Below are positions 50,462 through 59,796 of a stretch of DNA of 64,000 bases, one piece after another. The notes under the pieces were generated by a model. It made no database searches and was not told where the DNA came from. It saw only the letters and a program-made list of their open reading frames with translations. Every line of letters begins with the position of its first letter. The first letter of the stretch is position 1. The DNA is from Nocardia sp. SYP-A9097. Lineage in GTDB: Bacteria; Actinomycetota; Actinomycetes; Mycobacteriales; Mycobacteriaceae. The stretch spans positions 1 through 64,000 of the forward strand of contig NZ_WJIC01000005.1 of assembly GCF_009649815.1 (NCBI RefSeq), in the 5' to 3' direction. The position numbers and the translations under genes were made by a program.

Positions 50462-52384
50462 ATGGCGAACGGTGGCGATCAGATAGCGGAACATCTACGT
50501 GCGGCCCTCGACGGTCCCTGGCGGTACGTACGTGAACAGGCTCGGGAACACCTCGACGACGACCGGCTCTACGGCGACCCCTACCTCGATTACAAGGCCG
50601 CGCGAGCGCGGGTACTGGAGCAGATGCATCTGGTGTCCTCCTTCGGTTGGGCCGAACGCGGCTTCCGCCGCGTCGAGGGCGGTACCGACGACCCGGGCGG
50701 GGCCGTCACCGCGCTGGAAATGCTTGCCTACACCGATCTTTCGCTCTGGGTGAAATGCGGTGTGCAGTGGGGACTCTTCGGCGGCGCGGTGGAGAACCTC
50801 GGCACCGAACGACACCGCCGGTACATCGAGCAACTACTGCCGCTACACCTGTTGGGCTGCTTCGCCATGACCGAGACCGGCCACGGCAGCGATGTGGCCA
50901 ATCTCGAAACCACCGCCACCTACGACCCTGCCACGCGAGAGTTCGTGGTGCACAGCCCAACTCCGTCCGCGCGCAAGGATTACATCGGCGGCGCGGCTGA
51001 ACACGCCAGCGTGGCAGCGGTTTTCGCGCAACTGATCACCGGCGGGGAGAGTCAGGGCGTGCACTGCTTCCTGGTACCCATCCGGGATGAGAACGGCACC
51101 GACCTGCCCGGCGTCACCACCTCCGACGACGGCCTCAAGGGTGGCCTGCCCGGTGTCGACAATGGCCGAATCATGTTCGACCAGGTGCGAATTCCGCGCG
51201 AGAACCTGCTCAACCGCTACGCCGACGTGGCCGAGGACGGCACCTACAGCTCCGATATCAAGAACCCGAGCCGCCGGTTCTTCACCACCCTGGGCACCCT
51301 CGTACGGGGCCGGGTCAGCGTCGGCGGGGCAGCCGCGGCGGCAGCCAGGGTCGCGATCAGCATCGCCGTCTGCTACGCCGAACAGCGTCGCCAGTTCCAA
51401 GATCCCGACACCGGTATCGAAACCGTGCTCATGGACTACCGCAGCCATCAACGCCGCCTGCTGCCGCTCGTAGCCCGCGCCTACGCACTGCAATTCGCGC
51501 AGAACGATCTGGTGCAGCGTATGCACCTGGTGCAGACCGGTCAGGAGACCGACCCGGCCGCGCAGCGCGCGCTGGAGAAACGCGCCGCCGGATTCAAGGT
51601 CGCGCAGACCCGGCACGCCACCCGCGCCATTCAGGAATGCCGCGAAGCCTGCGGCGGCGCAGGGTATCTCACCGAAAATCGCCTCGTCACCCTCAAAGCC
51701 GACAGCGATGTGTTCACCACCTTCGAGGGCGACAATCTCGTCCTCACCCAGTTGGTCGCCAAGGATCTGCTCACCGCCTACTCCGATGAGGTCCGCGATC
51801 TGGACGCCCTCGGCTGGGTTCGCTTCGCCGCCACCATCGCTCGTGACGAGGTACGTGGACGCTCCGGCGTGCGCCAGCTCATCCAGCGCCTGCGTGACCG
51901 CGCCGGTGAGAGCGTCGACGACGCCGACCTCTCCCGCCGCTCGGTACAACTGCAACTCTTCGCCGACCGCGAGGACTACCTGGTCCGCACCGCCGGACAT
52001 CGACTTCGCGCCCGTGCCAAGGAAACCGGACCCTTCGAGGCGTTCAACAATGCCCAGGACCATATTCTGGCGGCCGGCACGGCCCACATCGACCGCCTGG
52101 TGCTGGAAGCGTTCATCGAAGGCATAGCCGGAATCGAGGACGAGCAGGCCCGCGAACTCGCCGAAACCGTCTGCGATCTCTACGTTTACACCTCACTGGA
52201 GGAGAACCAGGCGTGGTACATCATGCACCGCTTCATGTCCGTGGAGCGGGCGAAGAATGTCCGCCGCGGGGTAAATGAACTGGTGGATCGTCTGCGCCCC
52301 AACGCCTTGACCCTCATCGAGGGCCTGGGCGTGCCCGAGAAAATGCTGGGCGCGGCCATGCTGGAGGCGCCGAGCATCGGGTAG
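50462..52384 (+). CDS. Acyl-CoA oxidase / dehydrogenase family protein
   Basis: 640 residues, longer than usual acyl-CoA dehydrogenases (about 380) and matching acyl-CoA oxidases. Blocks: CFAMTETGHGSDVANLETTA (FAD/acyl site), FLVPIRDENG, DQVRIPRENLLNRYADV, ECREACGGAGYLTENRL and DVFTTFEGDNLVL, which contains the catalytic region of this family; then an extra C-terminal helical domain of about 170 residues (HLRP-like VRRGVNELVDRLRP). It oxidises an acyl-CoA at C2-C3, either with oxygen or an electron carrier. ATG 50462 is chosen though TTTGGAG lies very close; GTG 50411 would add 17 residues. Confidence 0.85.
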   Translation: MANGGDQIAEHLRAALDGPWRYVREQAREHLDDDRLYGDPYLDYKAARARVLEQMHLVSSFGWAERGFRRVEGGTDDPGGAVTALEMLAYTDLSLWVKCGVQWGLFGGAVENLGTERHRRYIEQLLPLHLLGCFAMTETGHGSDVANLETTATYDPATREFVVHSPTPSARKDYIGGAAEHASVAAVFAQLITGGESQGVHCFLVPIRDENGTDLPGVTTSDDGLKGGLPGVDNGRIMFDQVRIPRENLLNRYADVAEDGTYSSDIKNPSRRFFTTLGTLVRGRVSVGGAAAAAARVAISIAVCYAEQRRQFQDPDTGIETVLMDYRSHQRRLLPLVARAYALQFAQNDLVQRMHLVQTGQETDPAAQRALEKRAAGFKVAQTRHATRAIQECREACGGAGYLTENRLVTLKADSDVFTTFEGDNLVLTQLVAKDLLTAYSDEVRDLDALGWVRFAATIARDEVRGRSGVRQLIQRLRDRAGESVDDADLSRRSVQLQLFADREDYLVRTAGHRLRARAKETGPFEAFNNAQDHILAAGTAHIDRLVLEAFIEGIAGIEDEQARELAETVCDLYVYTSLEENQAWYIMHRFMSVERAKNVRRGVNELVDRLRPNALTLIEGLGVPEKMLGAAMLEAPSIG

Positions 52385-52397
52385 CTATCGTGGCGGC

Positions 52398-53024
52398 GTG
52401 ACCCGATCGCCCGCACCGCACCTGGCCAGGCAAGCCGCGCTCCCCGCGCTCATTATCGCGGCCGTGATCGTCACCGTCGTTGTGCCGCAATTCTTTCCGG
52501 CCGACGGCGGTCCGACCGGACTGGACAACTCCCTCGACGGGCACATCCACTCATCGTTCGACGCGCATCAATGGCTGTACCGGGTGCTGGTCGCACCGAG
52601 CAACAACTACATCGCCATCCCGCTGCAACTCGGCGCGGCGCTGCGGTTCGCGTACCGGCGGCAGTGGTGGGCGACCGGGTTCATGATCATCGGCCCGGAG
52701 GTCGCGATTATGGTGAACTCGTTCGCGCTCAAGCCTTTCTGGGACCGGCAACTCCACCACTACCTGGCCTACCCCAGCGGGCATACCGTGCAATTGGTCG
52801 CCATTGTCACCGCACTGGCCCTGGTGAGCGAATCTACCCGGGCGCGGGTGACGATCGTGGTGGTCATGGCCGTGGTGCTGCCCGTCGTACTGGTCGGCAT
52901 GGTGGGTATGGGTTATCACCACCCCACCGACGTCATCGGCGGCACCGCGGCCGCCATCGCCATGGCGTCGGCGCTGTATCTACCGTGGCGCTACTTCACC
53001 CATACGCCACCACCCCCGCGATAA
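52398..53024 (+). CDS. PAP2 family phosphatase
   Basis: 208 residues, five to six hydrophobic segments. PAP2 motifs: K112-P-F-W-D-R117 (degenerate first motif, Gln after the Arg instead of Pro), PSGH at 126-129, and GYHHPTDVIGG near 172 carrying the nucleophilic His. Such enzymes remove phosphate from lipid phosphates such as undecaprenyl pyrophosphate or phosphatidic acid. GTG 52398 is 14 bp after the acyl-CoA oxidase stop; a TATCGT ending six bases before it hints at a leaderless start. Its end overlaps the convergent NERD-like gene by 29 bp. Carrier-lipid recycling is one possible role. Confidence 0.8.
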   Translation: MTRSPAPHLARQAALPALIIAAVIVTVVVPQFFPADGGPTGLDNSLDGHIHSSFDAHQWLYRVLVAPSNNYIAIPLQLGAALRFAYRRQWWATGFMIIGPEVAIMVNSFALKPFWDRQLHHYLAYPSGHTVQLVAIVTALALVSESTRARVTIVVVMAVVLPVVLVGMVGMGYHHPTDVIGGTAAAIAMASALYLPWRYFTHTPPPPR

Positions 53025-53892
53025 TCACCCACAGCACCCACAACACCGCCACGATCATGCCGAGCGTCAACATGATCCGCATGAATCCGCGCCCGAAGTC
53101 GATATCCCCGTGCTCACGCGGATACAGCTTGGTCGGCGCGAACCACGGCGTCGGCACCCGGAAAGCGCTCCCGGCCGCCGCCGCGTCGGCCTCCAATTGC
53201 GCCTGCTCCTCCGCATACGCCTCGGCCTGCGCCTGCTGCGGCCCGCCATGCCAGAGCGTGATATCCACCGGCCCCAGGAAGCCCTCGTTCAGCAGATCCT
53301 GCGGCGCGGGCAGATACGGCAGAATCCCTAGCCCGCGGAAGCCCCACGCCACATCATTGGCGGACCATTGCGGCCGCCCGCGCGAGGACAGATTGGTGAA
53401 GTACTCGTGCAGCCGGCGCGGATCACTTCCGACCAGCACCTCGAAACTGGGATCGCTCCACAGCTGCGTCACCCGCAGATTCGAGTCCGGTGACGGCACC
53501 ACCAGCACCGCGCCATGCACCACGCGCTGTCCGAGACCACGCTCGGCGAGCCAATTCTGCAGCGCGAAGGTGTGATCGCGGGATTTGTCGAGGGGCGTGC
53601 GCTTGTCATTGCCCTCGAAATTGATCAGCTTGTCGCCGACCCGCCACGGCCCGTTGAGCGGCACCTCCAGCTCACCCTCCATGCGCTCCACCAGGGACTC
53701 GGCCTCGATGACCACACAGCTGGTGGGCGTCCAGATCACCGCGTCGAACGGGTATAGCCGATCACCGTGGAACAGGCTGCAATTGACCGTCGCGACACCC
53801 TTGGGGTCGCCGCTGCCCTTCCACGTGCGCAGCCAATCGATCAGAACCTTCTCCGCATGCGTGGCAGCGGGATTCTGCACTCGAACGAGCAT
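52996..53892 (-). CDS. Membrane-anchored NERD-like (nuclease-related) protein
   Basis: 298 residues. The N-terminal part resembles a NERD domain: AEKVLIDWLRTW, then FDAVIWTPTSCVVIEAES, in the pattern D-(x)n-E-x-E expected for this nuclease-related fold. A middle region is followed by an Ala/Gln/Glu-rich helix (about 230-255) and one C-terminal membrane helix (IMLTLGMIVAVLWVLWVIIAG). ATG 53892 has GAGAGGTG eight bases upstream; a longer frame from 53952 is less likely. The nuclease assignment is tentative because the full catalytic set is not clear. Confidence 0.55.
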   Translation of the reverse strand: MLVRVQNPAATHAEKVLIDWLRTWKGSGDPKGVATVNCSLFHGDRLYPFDAVIWTPTSCVVIEAESLVERMEGELEVPLNGPWRVGDKLINFEGNDKRTPLDKSRDHTFALQNWLAERGLGQRVVHGAVLVVPSPDSNLRVTQLWSDPSFEVLVGSDPRRLHEYFTNLSSRGRPQWSANDVAWGFRGLGILPYLPAPQDLLNEGFLGPVDITLWHGGPQQAQAEAYAEEQAQLEADAAAAGSAFRVPTPWFAPTKLYPREHGDIDFGRGFMRIMLTLGMIVAVLWVLWVIIAGVVAYG

Positions 53893-53992
53893 CGGCGCCG
53901 CACCTCTCTCGAGACTGATCACACTTATGAAAATGGTACGGAGGGTCCGCACCGCCCGCCCAGATTTGCCACCCGTCGTGTGTCGGTGGCAC

Positions 53993-55381
53993 TCAGGCCG
54001 TTTCGGCGGGTAACCGGCCTTCCTTGACCGCCGTCACCAACTGCCCGTGATCGACCTCGGTGCGATCGGCGTAGCGGACCGCGAATCGCGCCACCGCCTC
54101 GTCGAAAGCCTCCGCACCGTCCAGATACCCCGCCACCAGCCGCGGATCCAGCGAACGCGCGTGCGCGCGGGCCAGCAGCGCACCCGCCAGCCGCCCGTAA
54201 TCGTCGAGCAGGCCCGCGTCCAGCGACGCCGGATCGATGCCGCCCTTGAGATTGCGGAACTGCCGCACGATGAACGGTAACCGCTCACCCCCGAGGGTCA
54301 GCGTCGTCCAGCCCAGCAGAATATCGGTCTCGGCCTGAACATGTCTGGCCCCCTGCACAATTCGCTCACCCTCATGCCGGGCGGGTACGGGTGGCAGATA
54401 CGGGGTGAGCGAGGACGGTGACGCCTGCTTGATCTGCAACACCAGCACCTCATCGTCATTGCCGTGCAGCAGCGCCAAATAGCTGTGCAGGCCCACACTT
54501 CCGGTGCCGACAATCCGGAAGGCGATATCGGACACCGTGAATCGGGTGATGAGATTGCGCCGCGACTCCCGCAGCGTGCTCACGTACCCGGCGAGCCCAT
54601 CGATCACCGCCTCGGCCACCCGCTCGCCCACCGGCGTCAGCAGCGGCGGATCGGCCACGAACTTCCGTGTCCCATACCCGGTTTCATGATCCTCGAGGTG
54701 CTCGGTCCACTTGCGCACCACCTTGGCGCTGGTGTTCTTGCGCGCCTTCTTGGCGGCCTTGCGGAACTGCTCGAGCAATGCGTCGGCACTGGCCCGCGTG
54801 ATCACCGACTCATCCGGCAGTGCCGTCCACGAGGTCAGGAACGGCTGCTCCGCGAGTGCGGCCACCGCCAGTCGATAGGAGCGGGCCGCATCGCGAGCGG
54901 CGTCCAGGCATTCGTCCTCGGACGCCCCGCCCTCACGCCCCGCCAGCACCAGGCTCGCCGCCAGCCGCTCCAGATCCCACTCCCACGGCCCCGGCGCGGT
55001 CTCGTCGAAATCATTGATATCCATGACGATATCGCCGCGCGGAGTCCCGTAGAGGCCGAAGTTCGCCGCATGCGCGTCACCGCACAACTGGGCGGCCGGA
55101 CCGCTCGCGGGCCCGCCGGCAAGATCAGCCGCCATCAGCCCGGCGGACCCCCGGAAGAACGAATACGGGGACGCCGCCATGCGCCCGATCCGCAGTGGAA
55201 TCAGGTGTGGCAAACGCCCGGCATTACTTGCGTCGATGAAGTCGAGCACTCCCGGCCGGGACGCGGAAACCGCTGCCCGATCCCGTGATTCGACCGGGGC
55301 GCGGTCCCGCAGCGCCCGGCCGCGATCCCGCACGTCCTCGGCCGACACGGGGGTACGGAAGTCGATCACGTTGGAGCACAC
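53993..55381 (-). CDS. DUF2252 family protein
   Basis: 462 residues, usual length for the family, which is distantly kinase-like. Typical blocks: MAASPYSFFRGSAGLMAADL, CGDAHAANFGLY, DFDETAPGPWEWDLERLAASL, and QIKQASPSSL. The HANFG/DFD pattern recalls the catalytic and metal-binding loops of aminoglycoside phosphotransferase-like kinases, yet the family function is undefined. GTG 55381 or GTG 55369 may start it; neither has a strong ribosome binding site. It lies 17 bp downstream of the end of the ChoD-like gene? No: that gene ends at 55399 on the same strand, so both are probably in one transcript. Confidence 0.8.
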   Translation of the reverse strand: MCSNVIDFRTPVSAEDVRDRGRALRDRAPVESRDRAAVSASRPGVLDFIDASNAGRLPHLIPLRIGRMAASPYSFFRGSAGLMAADLAGGPASGPAAQLCGDAHAANFGLYGTPRGDIVMDINDFDETAPGPWEWDLERLAASLVLAGREGGASEDECLDAARDAARSYRLAVAALAEQPFLTSWTALPDESVITRASADALLEQFRKAAKKARKNTSAKVVRKWTEHLEDHETGYGTRKFVADPPLLTPVGERVAEAVIDGLAGYVSTLRESRRNLITRFTVSDIAFRIVGTGSVGLHSYLALLHGNDDEVLVLQIKQASPSSLTPYLPPVPARHEGERIVQGARHVQAETDILLGWTTLTLGGERLPFIVRQFRNLKGGIDPASLDAGLLDDYGRLAGALLARAHARSLDPRLVAGYLDGAEAFDEAVARFAVRYADRTEVDHGQLVTAVKEGRLPAETA

Positions 55382-55398
55382 AACAATCGAACTTACCG

Positions 55399-57093
55399 TC
55401 AGTTGACGGGCACCGCCGGATCGACCGGGAAGATCGGCAGCCGCAGCGCACCCGAGGCCGACTCCGGCACCGTCGGCTGCTTGGGTCGCACCGGGTTGAT
55501 GCGCTGGTACGCCGCACCCAGCTCCGGCCGGGGATCGGCCTCATTCCGATTGGGCCAGAACGCCATTGCGCGCTCGGCCTGCGCGGTAATGGTCAGCGAC
55601 GGATTCACACCCAGATTCGCCGTCACCGCCGAACCGTCCGCGATATGCAGTCCCGGATACCCGAAGACCCGCTGATACGGGTCCACCACACCGGCTTCCG
55701 GACCCTCGCCGATCACACACCCGCCGATGTAGTGCGCGGTCGCCGGGATATTGAACACATCCATGATCAGGCTGTGCACATCCCCGTCGACCTTCTTGGC
55801 GAACCGCCGGCCCACCTCGTGCGCCAGCGGAATCCAGGTCGGATTGGGCTTACCCGTGCCCTGTTTGGTCTTGAGCTGACCCCAGTGCCGATACGAGGTA
55901 AGCGAATTGTCCAGGGACTGCATGACCAGCAGGATCACCGACTTGTCCGAGGCATTGCGGGCATTGAGACTGCGCGCGAACACGATCGGATGCAACAGGA
56001 TCGCCAGCAGGAACCGCAGGAACCGGAATGCCCCGCCATCCACGATCGGCACCGACATGGGGAACAGGCCGTTCTGCCCGTGCCCGTAGTGGCACACCTC
56101 GATATGGGTGTTCGGCTCGGGATGAATCGAGGAGGTGATCGCCACGCCCTGCGCGAAATCGTCACGCCCGTGGCTCACCACATTGAGAATCGCCTCGGAG
56201 TTGGAACGGGTCAGCGCGCCCAGGCGCGGTGACAGATCCGGCAGCACCTTCTCGTCACGCATCTTGTGCAGCAGCTTCTGCGTGCCCAGCGCGGCCGCGG
56301 CGAAGACCACCTGCTCGGCGGTGAAGGTCTTGCGGTCCTTACGAACCCAGCGATCCGAGCGCACCGTCTCGATGGCATAGCCGCCACCGGTCATCGGCCG
56401 CACCGTGGTCACCGTGGTCAGCGCGAAGACCGTCGCACCCGCCTGCTCGGCCAGATAGAGGTAGTTCTTCGGCGTGGTGTTCTTGGCATTGTGCGGGCAG
56501 CCGGTGAAGCAGCGCGCGCAGTGGATACAGCCGTTGCGCCGCGGTCCCGCGCCACCGAAGTACGGGTCGTCGACCTCGGTGCCCGGATCGGACTCGTTGA
56601 AGAACACGCCCACATTGGTGGCATGGAAGGTATCGGCGACCCCGAGATCCTCGGCGACCGAACGAATCACCTCGTCGGCGGGCGTCATTCGCGGATTCGG
56701 CGCGACCCCCAGCATGCGCTGCGCCTGGTCGTAGTACGGCGCGAGCTCGGTCTTCCAGTCGGTGATATGCGCCCACTGCTTATCGGTGTAGAAGTCCGGC
56801 AGCGGTTCGTACAGCGTGTTCCCGTAGATGAGCGATCCGCCGCCCACCCCGGAGGCGGAGAACACCGCGCACTTGCCGAGCACGCTGATCCGCTGTGTCC
56901 CGGTCATGCCCAGGCGCGGGGCCCAGATCGCCTTGCGCACCTTCCAATTGGTGTTGGGGATGTCCTGCGCTTCCCACCGGCGGCCGGATTCCAGCACGGC
57001 CACCCGGTAACCCTTCTCGGTCAGGCGCAGTGCGCTCACGCTCCCCCCGAACCCGGAGCCGATCACAACGACGTCGTAGTCGAAGTCGGGCAT
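55399..57093 (-). CDS. choD: ChoD-type GMC oxidoreductase (putative cholesterol oxidase)
   Basis: 564 residues. FAD motif VVVIGSGFGGSVSALRL near residue 9, and overall wording close to M. tuberculosis ChoD: APRLGMTGTQRISVL, GVGGGSLIYGNTLY, ITDWKTELAPYYDQAQRMLGV, the FFNESDPGTEVDDPYFGGAGP region, and GVAITSSIHPEPNTHIE. A Cys cluster CIHCARCFTGC (about residues 190-200), ferredoxin-like, sits in the substrate domain. The C-terminal LGVNPSLTITAQAERA is the second FAD contact. Assigned to oxidise 3-beta-hydroxysterols, although the activity of this subfamily on cholesterol is disputed. ATG 57093 has GAGAGGAAAAACC upstream. Confidence 0.85.
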   Translation of the reverse strand: MPDFDYDVVVIGSGFGGSVSALRLTEKGYRVAVLESGRRWEAQDIPNTNWKVRKAIWAPRLGMTGTQRISVLGKCAVFSASGVGGGSLIYGNTLYEPLPDFYTDKQWAHITDWKTELAPYYDQAQRMLGVAPNPRMTPADEVIRSVAEDLGVADTFHATNVGVFFNESDPGTEVDDPYFGGAGPRRNGCIHCARCFTGCPHNAKNTTPKNYLYLAEQAGATVFALTTVTTVRPMTGGGYAIETVRSDRWVRKDRKTFTAEQVVFAAAALGTQKLLHKMRDEKVLPDLSPRLGALTRSNSEAILNVVSHGRDDFAQGVAITSSIHPEPNTHIEVCHYGHGQNGLFPMSVPIVDGGAFRFLRFLLAILLHPIVFARSLNARNASDKSVILLVMQSLDNSLTSYRHWGQLKTKQGTGKPNPTWIPLAHEVGRRFAKKVDGDVHSLIMDVFNIPATAHYIGGCVIGEGPEAGVVDPYQRVFGYPGLHIADGSAVTANLGVNPSLTITAQAERAMAFWPNRNEADPRPELGAAYQRINPVRPKQPTVPESASGALRLPIFPVDPAVPVN

Positions 57094-57240
57094 GGTTTTT
57101 CCTCTCGCATGCCTGCATAACAGATGAGAAACTTACCAACTCATTCTGTCACTCGCTCGGTATGGCGGAGACCATACAGCGGCAAGACTCGCGTGGGACC
57201 CGCCTGGAGACTCGCGGGCGATTGGGGTAAGACGTGGGTT

Positions 57241-57852
57241 GTGACAACCGAGCGGAACGCCGAACCGGTGTACAGCGACCGCATACTCACCGTCCCGAAC
57301 GTGCTGAGCGCGATCCGGCTGATCGGCGTCCCCGTCTTCCTCTGGCTGCTGCTGGCCGAGAAGGCCGACGGCTGGGCGTTCGCACTGCTCATCGCCAGCG
57401 GTTTCACCGACTTCCTGGACGGCAAACTCGCACGGCTGCTTGATCAATCGTCCAAGCTGGGCGCGATTCTGGACCCCCTCGTCGACCGCCTCTATCTGCT
57501 GGCGACCCTGGCGGGCTTCCTGATTCGCGGCATCCTGCCCTGGTGGGTGGTGCTCATCCTGATCGCCCGCGACGGCATCCTGACCTTGACGCTGGGCATA
57601 TACAAGCGCCGCCAACTGCCTCCGCCCGAAGTCATCTATCTCGGTAAGGCCGCCACCTTCGCGCTCATGTCCGCGCTGCCGTGGACGCTTGCCGGTCAAA
57701 TGGATTGGCCCCTGGCAGGTTTCAGCCGCGCGTTCGGCGGGGCATTCCTGGTCTGGGGCACGGCGGTCTACGTCTGGACCGGCATTCTCTACGTGGGCAA
57801 GGCCATTGCCGTCGCCCGAGCCATACCGGCCCCGTCGAACGAAGATCACTAG
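57241..57852 (+). CDS. CDP-alcohol phosphatidyltransferase (PgsA2-like)
   Basis: 203 residues, several membrane helices. The CDP-alcohol signature D-x2-D-G-x2-A-R-x8-G-x3-D-x3-D is complete: TDFLDGKLAR then GAILDPLVDR at about 60-90. Enzymes of this family join CDP-diacylglycerol to an alcohol such as glycerol-3-phosphate, inositol phosphate or cardiolipin precursor. GTG 57241 is the chosen start; longer frames have no support. Position upstream of gcvH corresponds to PgsA2 (Rv1822) in M. tuberculosis, from which three genes (Rv1823-1825) are missing here. Confidence 0.84.
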   Translation: MTTERNAEPVYSDRILTVPNVLSAIRLIGVPVFLWLLLAEKADGWAFALLIASGFTDFLDGKLARLLDQSSKLGAILDPLVDRLYLLATLAGFLIRGILPWWVVLILIARDGILTLTLGIYKRRQLPPPEVIYLGKAATFALMSALPWTLAGQMDWPLAGFSRAFGGAFLVWGTAVYVWTGILYVGKAIAVARAIPAPSNEDH

Positions 57853-57921
57853 CCCATTAGGGTGTGTGGCACACGGATCGACACGATCCCGGAAGGAATG
57901 CCCGTTGAAAGGACACCGCCA

Positions 57922-58320
57922 GTGAGCGACCTACCCGACGACCTGCGCTACACCGAAGAACACGAATGGGTGCGCATCGCGGGACCCACCCGGGTGCGGG
58001 TGGGAATCACCGACTACGCACAGTCGCAGCTCGGTGATGTCGTGTTCGTGCAGCTGCCCGACACGGATAAAGATGTCGCCAACGGCGACAGCATCGCCGA
58101 AGTGGAATCCACCAAGAGCGTTTCGGACATCTACGCCCCGCTGGCCGGGAAAGTTGTTGCGGTGAACGAGGTTCTGACGGCCGAGCCGGAGACCCTCAAC
58201 AACGACCCGTACGGCGATGGCTGGATCTTCGAACTCGAGTTGGACTCGGCCGAGACCCTCGATGCCGCATACGGTGACCTGCTCGATGCCGCAGGTTATC
58301 AAGGAGTTATCGGAGGCTGA
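57922..58320 (+). CDS. gcvH: Glycine cleavage system H protein
   Basis: 132 residues, standard GcvH size. It carries the lipoyl arm that shuttles the methylamine group between the P, T and L proteins. Lipoylated Lys lies in EVESTKSVSD near residue 62. Other landmarks: DDLRYTEEHEW at the start and NNDPYGDGWIF. GTG 57922 is supported by AAAGGA eight bases upstream; an upstream ATG at 57898 would add eight residues not seen in homologues. The P protein gene lies 3 kb downstream beyond three regulators and the nuclease; lipoyl and T/L protein genes are not in the window. Confidence 0.93.
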   Translation: MSDLPDDLRYTEEHEWVRIAGPTRVRVGITDYAQSQLGDVVFVQLPDTDKDVANGDSIAEVESTKSVSDIYAPLAGKVVAVNEVLTAEPETLNNDPYGDGWIFELELDSAETLDAAYGDLLDAAGYQGVIGG

Positions 58321-58440
58321 AGCAGCCTTCACAGTTCTACCTGCACGGGTATGGCCCGGCAGGGTACGGTCAATGCCAACAGTTCCGCTGAAGGCATCAA
58401 CTGCTTGCATGGATTATTCGGTTCGAGGAGGAGAGCAAGG

Positions 58441-58917
58441 GTGAGCGAGAACAAGGACCCGGGTTACCAGGAGACGGCAGCAGAGACCACTTCGGTGTTC
58501 CGCGCTGATTTCCTGAACGAGGTCGACACGTCGCGCCCTGAGCAGACCGGCGAACAGCCGGTGCAAGGAGTCGAGGGTCTGCCCGCGGGTGCGGCTCTGC
58601 TGGTCGTCAAGCGCGGCCCGAACGCCGGTTCGCGGTTTCTGCTGGATCAGCCCACCACTTCCGCAGGACGCCACCCCGACAGCGACATCTTTCTCGACGA
58701 TGTCACCGTCAGCCGTCGCCACGCGGAGTTCCGCCAGGACGACGACACCTTCCAGGTTGTGGATGTGGGCAGCCTGAACGGCACCTACGTCAACCGGGAG
58801 CCGGTCGACTCCTCGGAGCTGCAGAATGGCGACGAGGTTCAGATCGGCAAGTTCCGTCTCGTGTTTCTCACCGGCCCGCGCTCCGCGTCGAGTGAATCGG
58901 CGGCGGGCGCACTATAG
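58441..58917 (+). CDS. garA: FHA domain protein GarA/OdhI
   Basis: 158 residues. An N-terminal tail with the phosphorylation motif E-T-T-S-V-F, with T16 and T17 as the PknB/PknG target sites, precedes an FHA domain at about 60-140 (AGRHPDSDIFLDDVTVSRRHAEF in outline: GR, then SRRHAEF, NGTY). Unphosphorylated GarA binds 2-oxoglutarate dehydrogenase and glutamate enzymes and adjusts flux; phosphorylation makes the tail fold onto its own FHA domain. GTG 58441 follows AGGAGGAGAGC. It is 120 bp after gcvH and 11 bp ahead of ftsR. Confidence 0.94.
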   Translation: MSENKDPGYQETAAETTSVFRADFLNEVDTSRPEQTGEQPVQGVEGLPAGAALLVVKRGPNAGSRFLLDQPTTSAGRHPDSDIFLDDVTVSRRHAEFRQDDDTFQVVDVGSLNGTYVNREPVDSSELQNGDEVQIGKFRLVFLTGPRSASSESAAGAL

Positions 58918-58928
58918 GGCCGAGCGGA

Positions 58929-59714
58929 ATGACTGGCGCAGCGCAGTGGACGCGCGGGGGGATGTCGATCGGCTCCGTGCTGGATTTGCTGCGTCCGGAT
59001 TTCCCGGACATCACCATCTCGAAGATTCGGTTCCTCGAATCGGAGGGATTGATCAGTCCGGAGCGCACTCCCTCGGGGTACCGCAGGTTCCACGTCGCCG
59101 ACGTGGAACGCCTGCGGTTCGTGCTCACGGCGCAGCGGGATCAGTACTTGCCCTTGAAGGTGATCAAGGAACAGCTCGAAGCGATCGACAGCGGTGCCGC
59201 GACGCTCGGTGTACGGGAAGCCCGTGCCCGAGCGGCCATCCTCGGCGAGGGGGAAGCTATGGCGCCCAACGGGGATGGCCGCTTACGGCGGCTGGGCGTC
59301 GTGCCAGGTGAGGTATCGCCCGAGGAACTCCGGTTCGATCACGAGATCCGGATTCCGCGGGCAGATCTGTTGCAGCAGGCGGGAATCGACGAGAAGTTCC
59401 TCACCGAACTGATTCGCGCGAATCTCATAACACCTGGTGCGGCAGGCTATTTCGACGCCGACGCGGTGACGCTCGCGCGCACCGCCCAGGCATTGAGCGA
59501 ATTCGGTTTGGAGGCAAGGCATCTGCGTGCCTTCAAACTCGCCGCGGACCGGGAGGCGGCCATGGTCGCGCAAATCGCCGCGCCCATCGCCAAGAGTCGG
59601 GACGCGGATGCCCGAGCCCGCGCGGAGGAGACCGTGCGAGAGTTGGCGGCACTGTCGCTGACTCTGCACACAGCCCTGGTGAAAGCCTCGGTGCGTGCTT
59701 CGCTCGGAGGCTGA
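58929..59714 (+). CDS. ftsR: MerR family regulator FtsR
   Basis: 261 residues. MerR-type winged helix-turn-helix at about 12-80 (MSIGSVLDLLRPDFPDITIS, IRFLESEGLI, SGYRRFHVADVERLRF), dimerisation helices, and a C-terminal domain of about 150 residues with LQQAGIDEKFLTELIRANLI. It matches Rv1828/FtsR, a regulator of ftsZ and cell division in Corynebacterium glutamicum. ATG 58929 lies 11 bp after garA, so the two are co-transcribed. The gap after it (59715-59796) leads into the small reading frame of the next unit. Confidence 0.9.
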   Translation: MTGAAQWTRGGMSIGSVLDLLRPDFPDITISKIRFLESEGLISPERTPSGYRRFHVADVERLRFVLTAQRDQYLPLKVIKEQLEAIDSGAATLGVREARARAAILGEGEAMAPNGDGRLRRLGVVPGEVSPEELRFDHEIRIPRADLLQQAGIDEKFLTELIRANLITPGAAGYFDADAVTLARTAQALSEFGLEARHLRAFKLAADREAAMVAQIAAPIAKSRDADARARAEETVRELAALSLTLHTALVKASVRASLGG

Positions 59715-59796
59715 AATCTTCGCCTAGACTCGGTGATACGACTCGCCCCGCTGTGTCGATAGCCGGGCGATCGGCGAGTTTATGGGAGGCAGTGCC

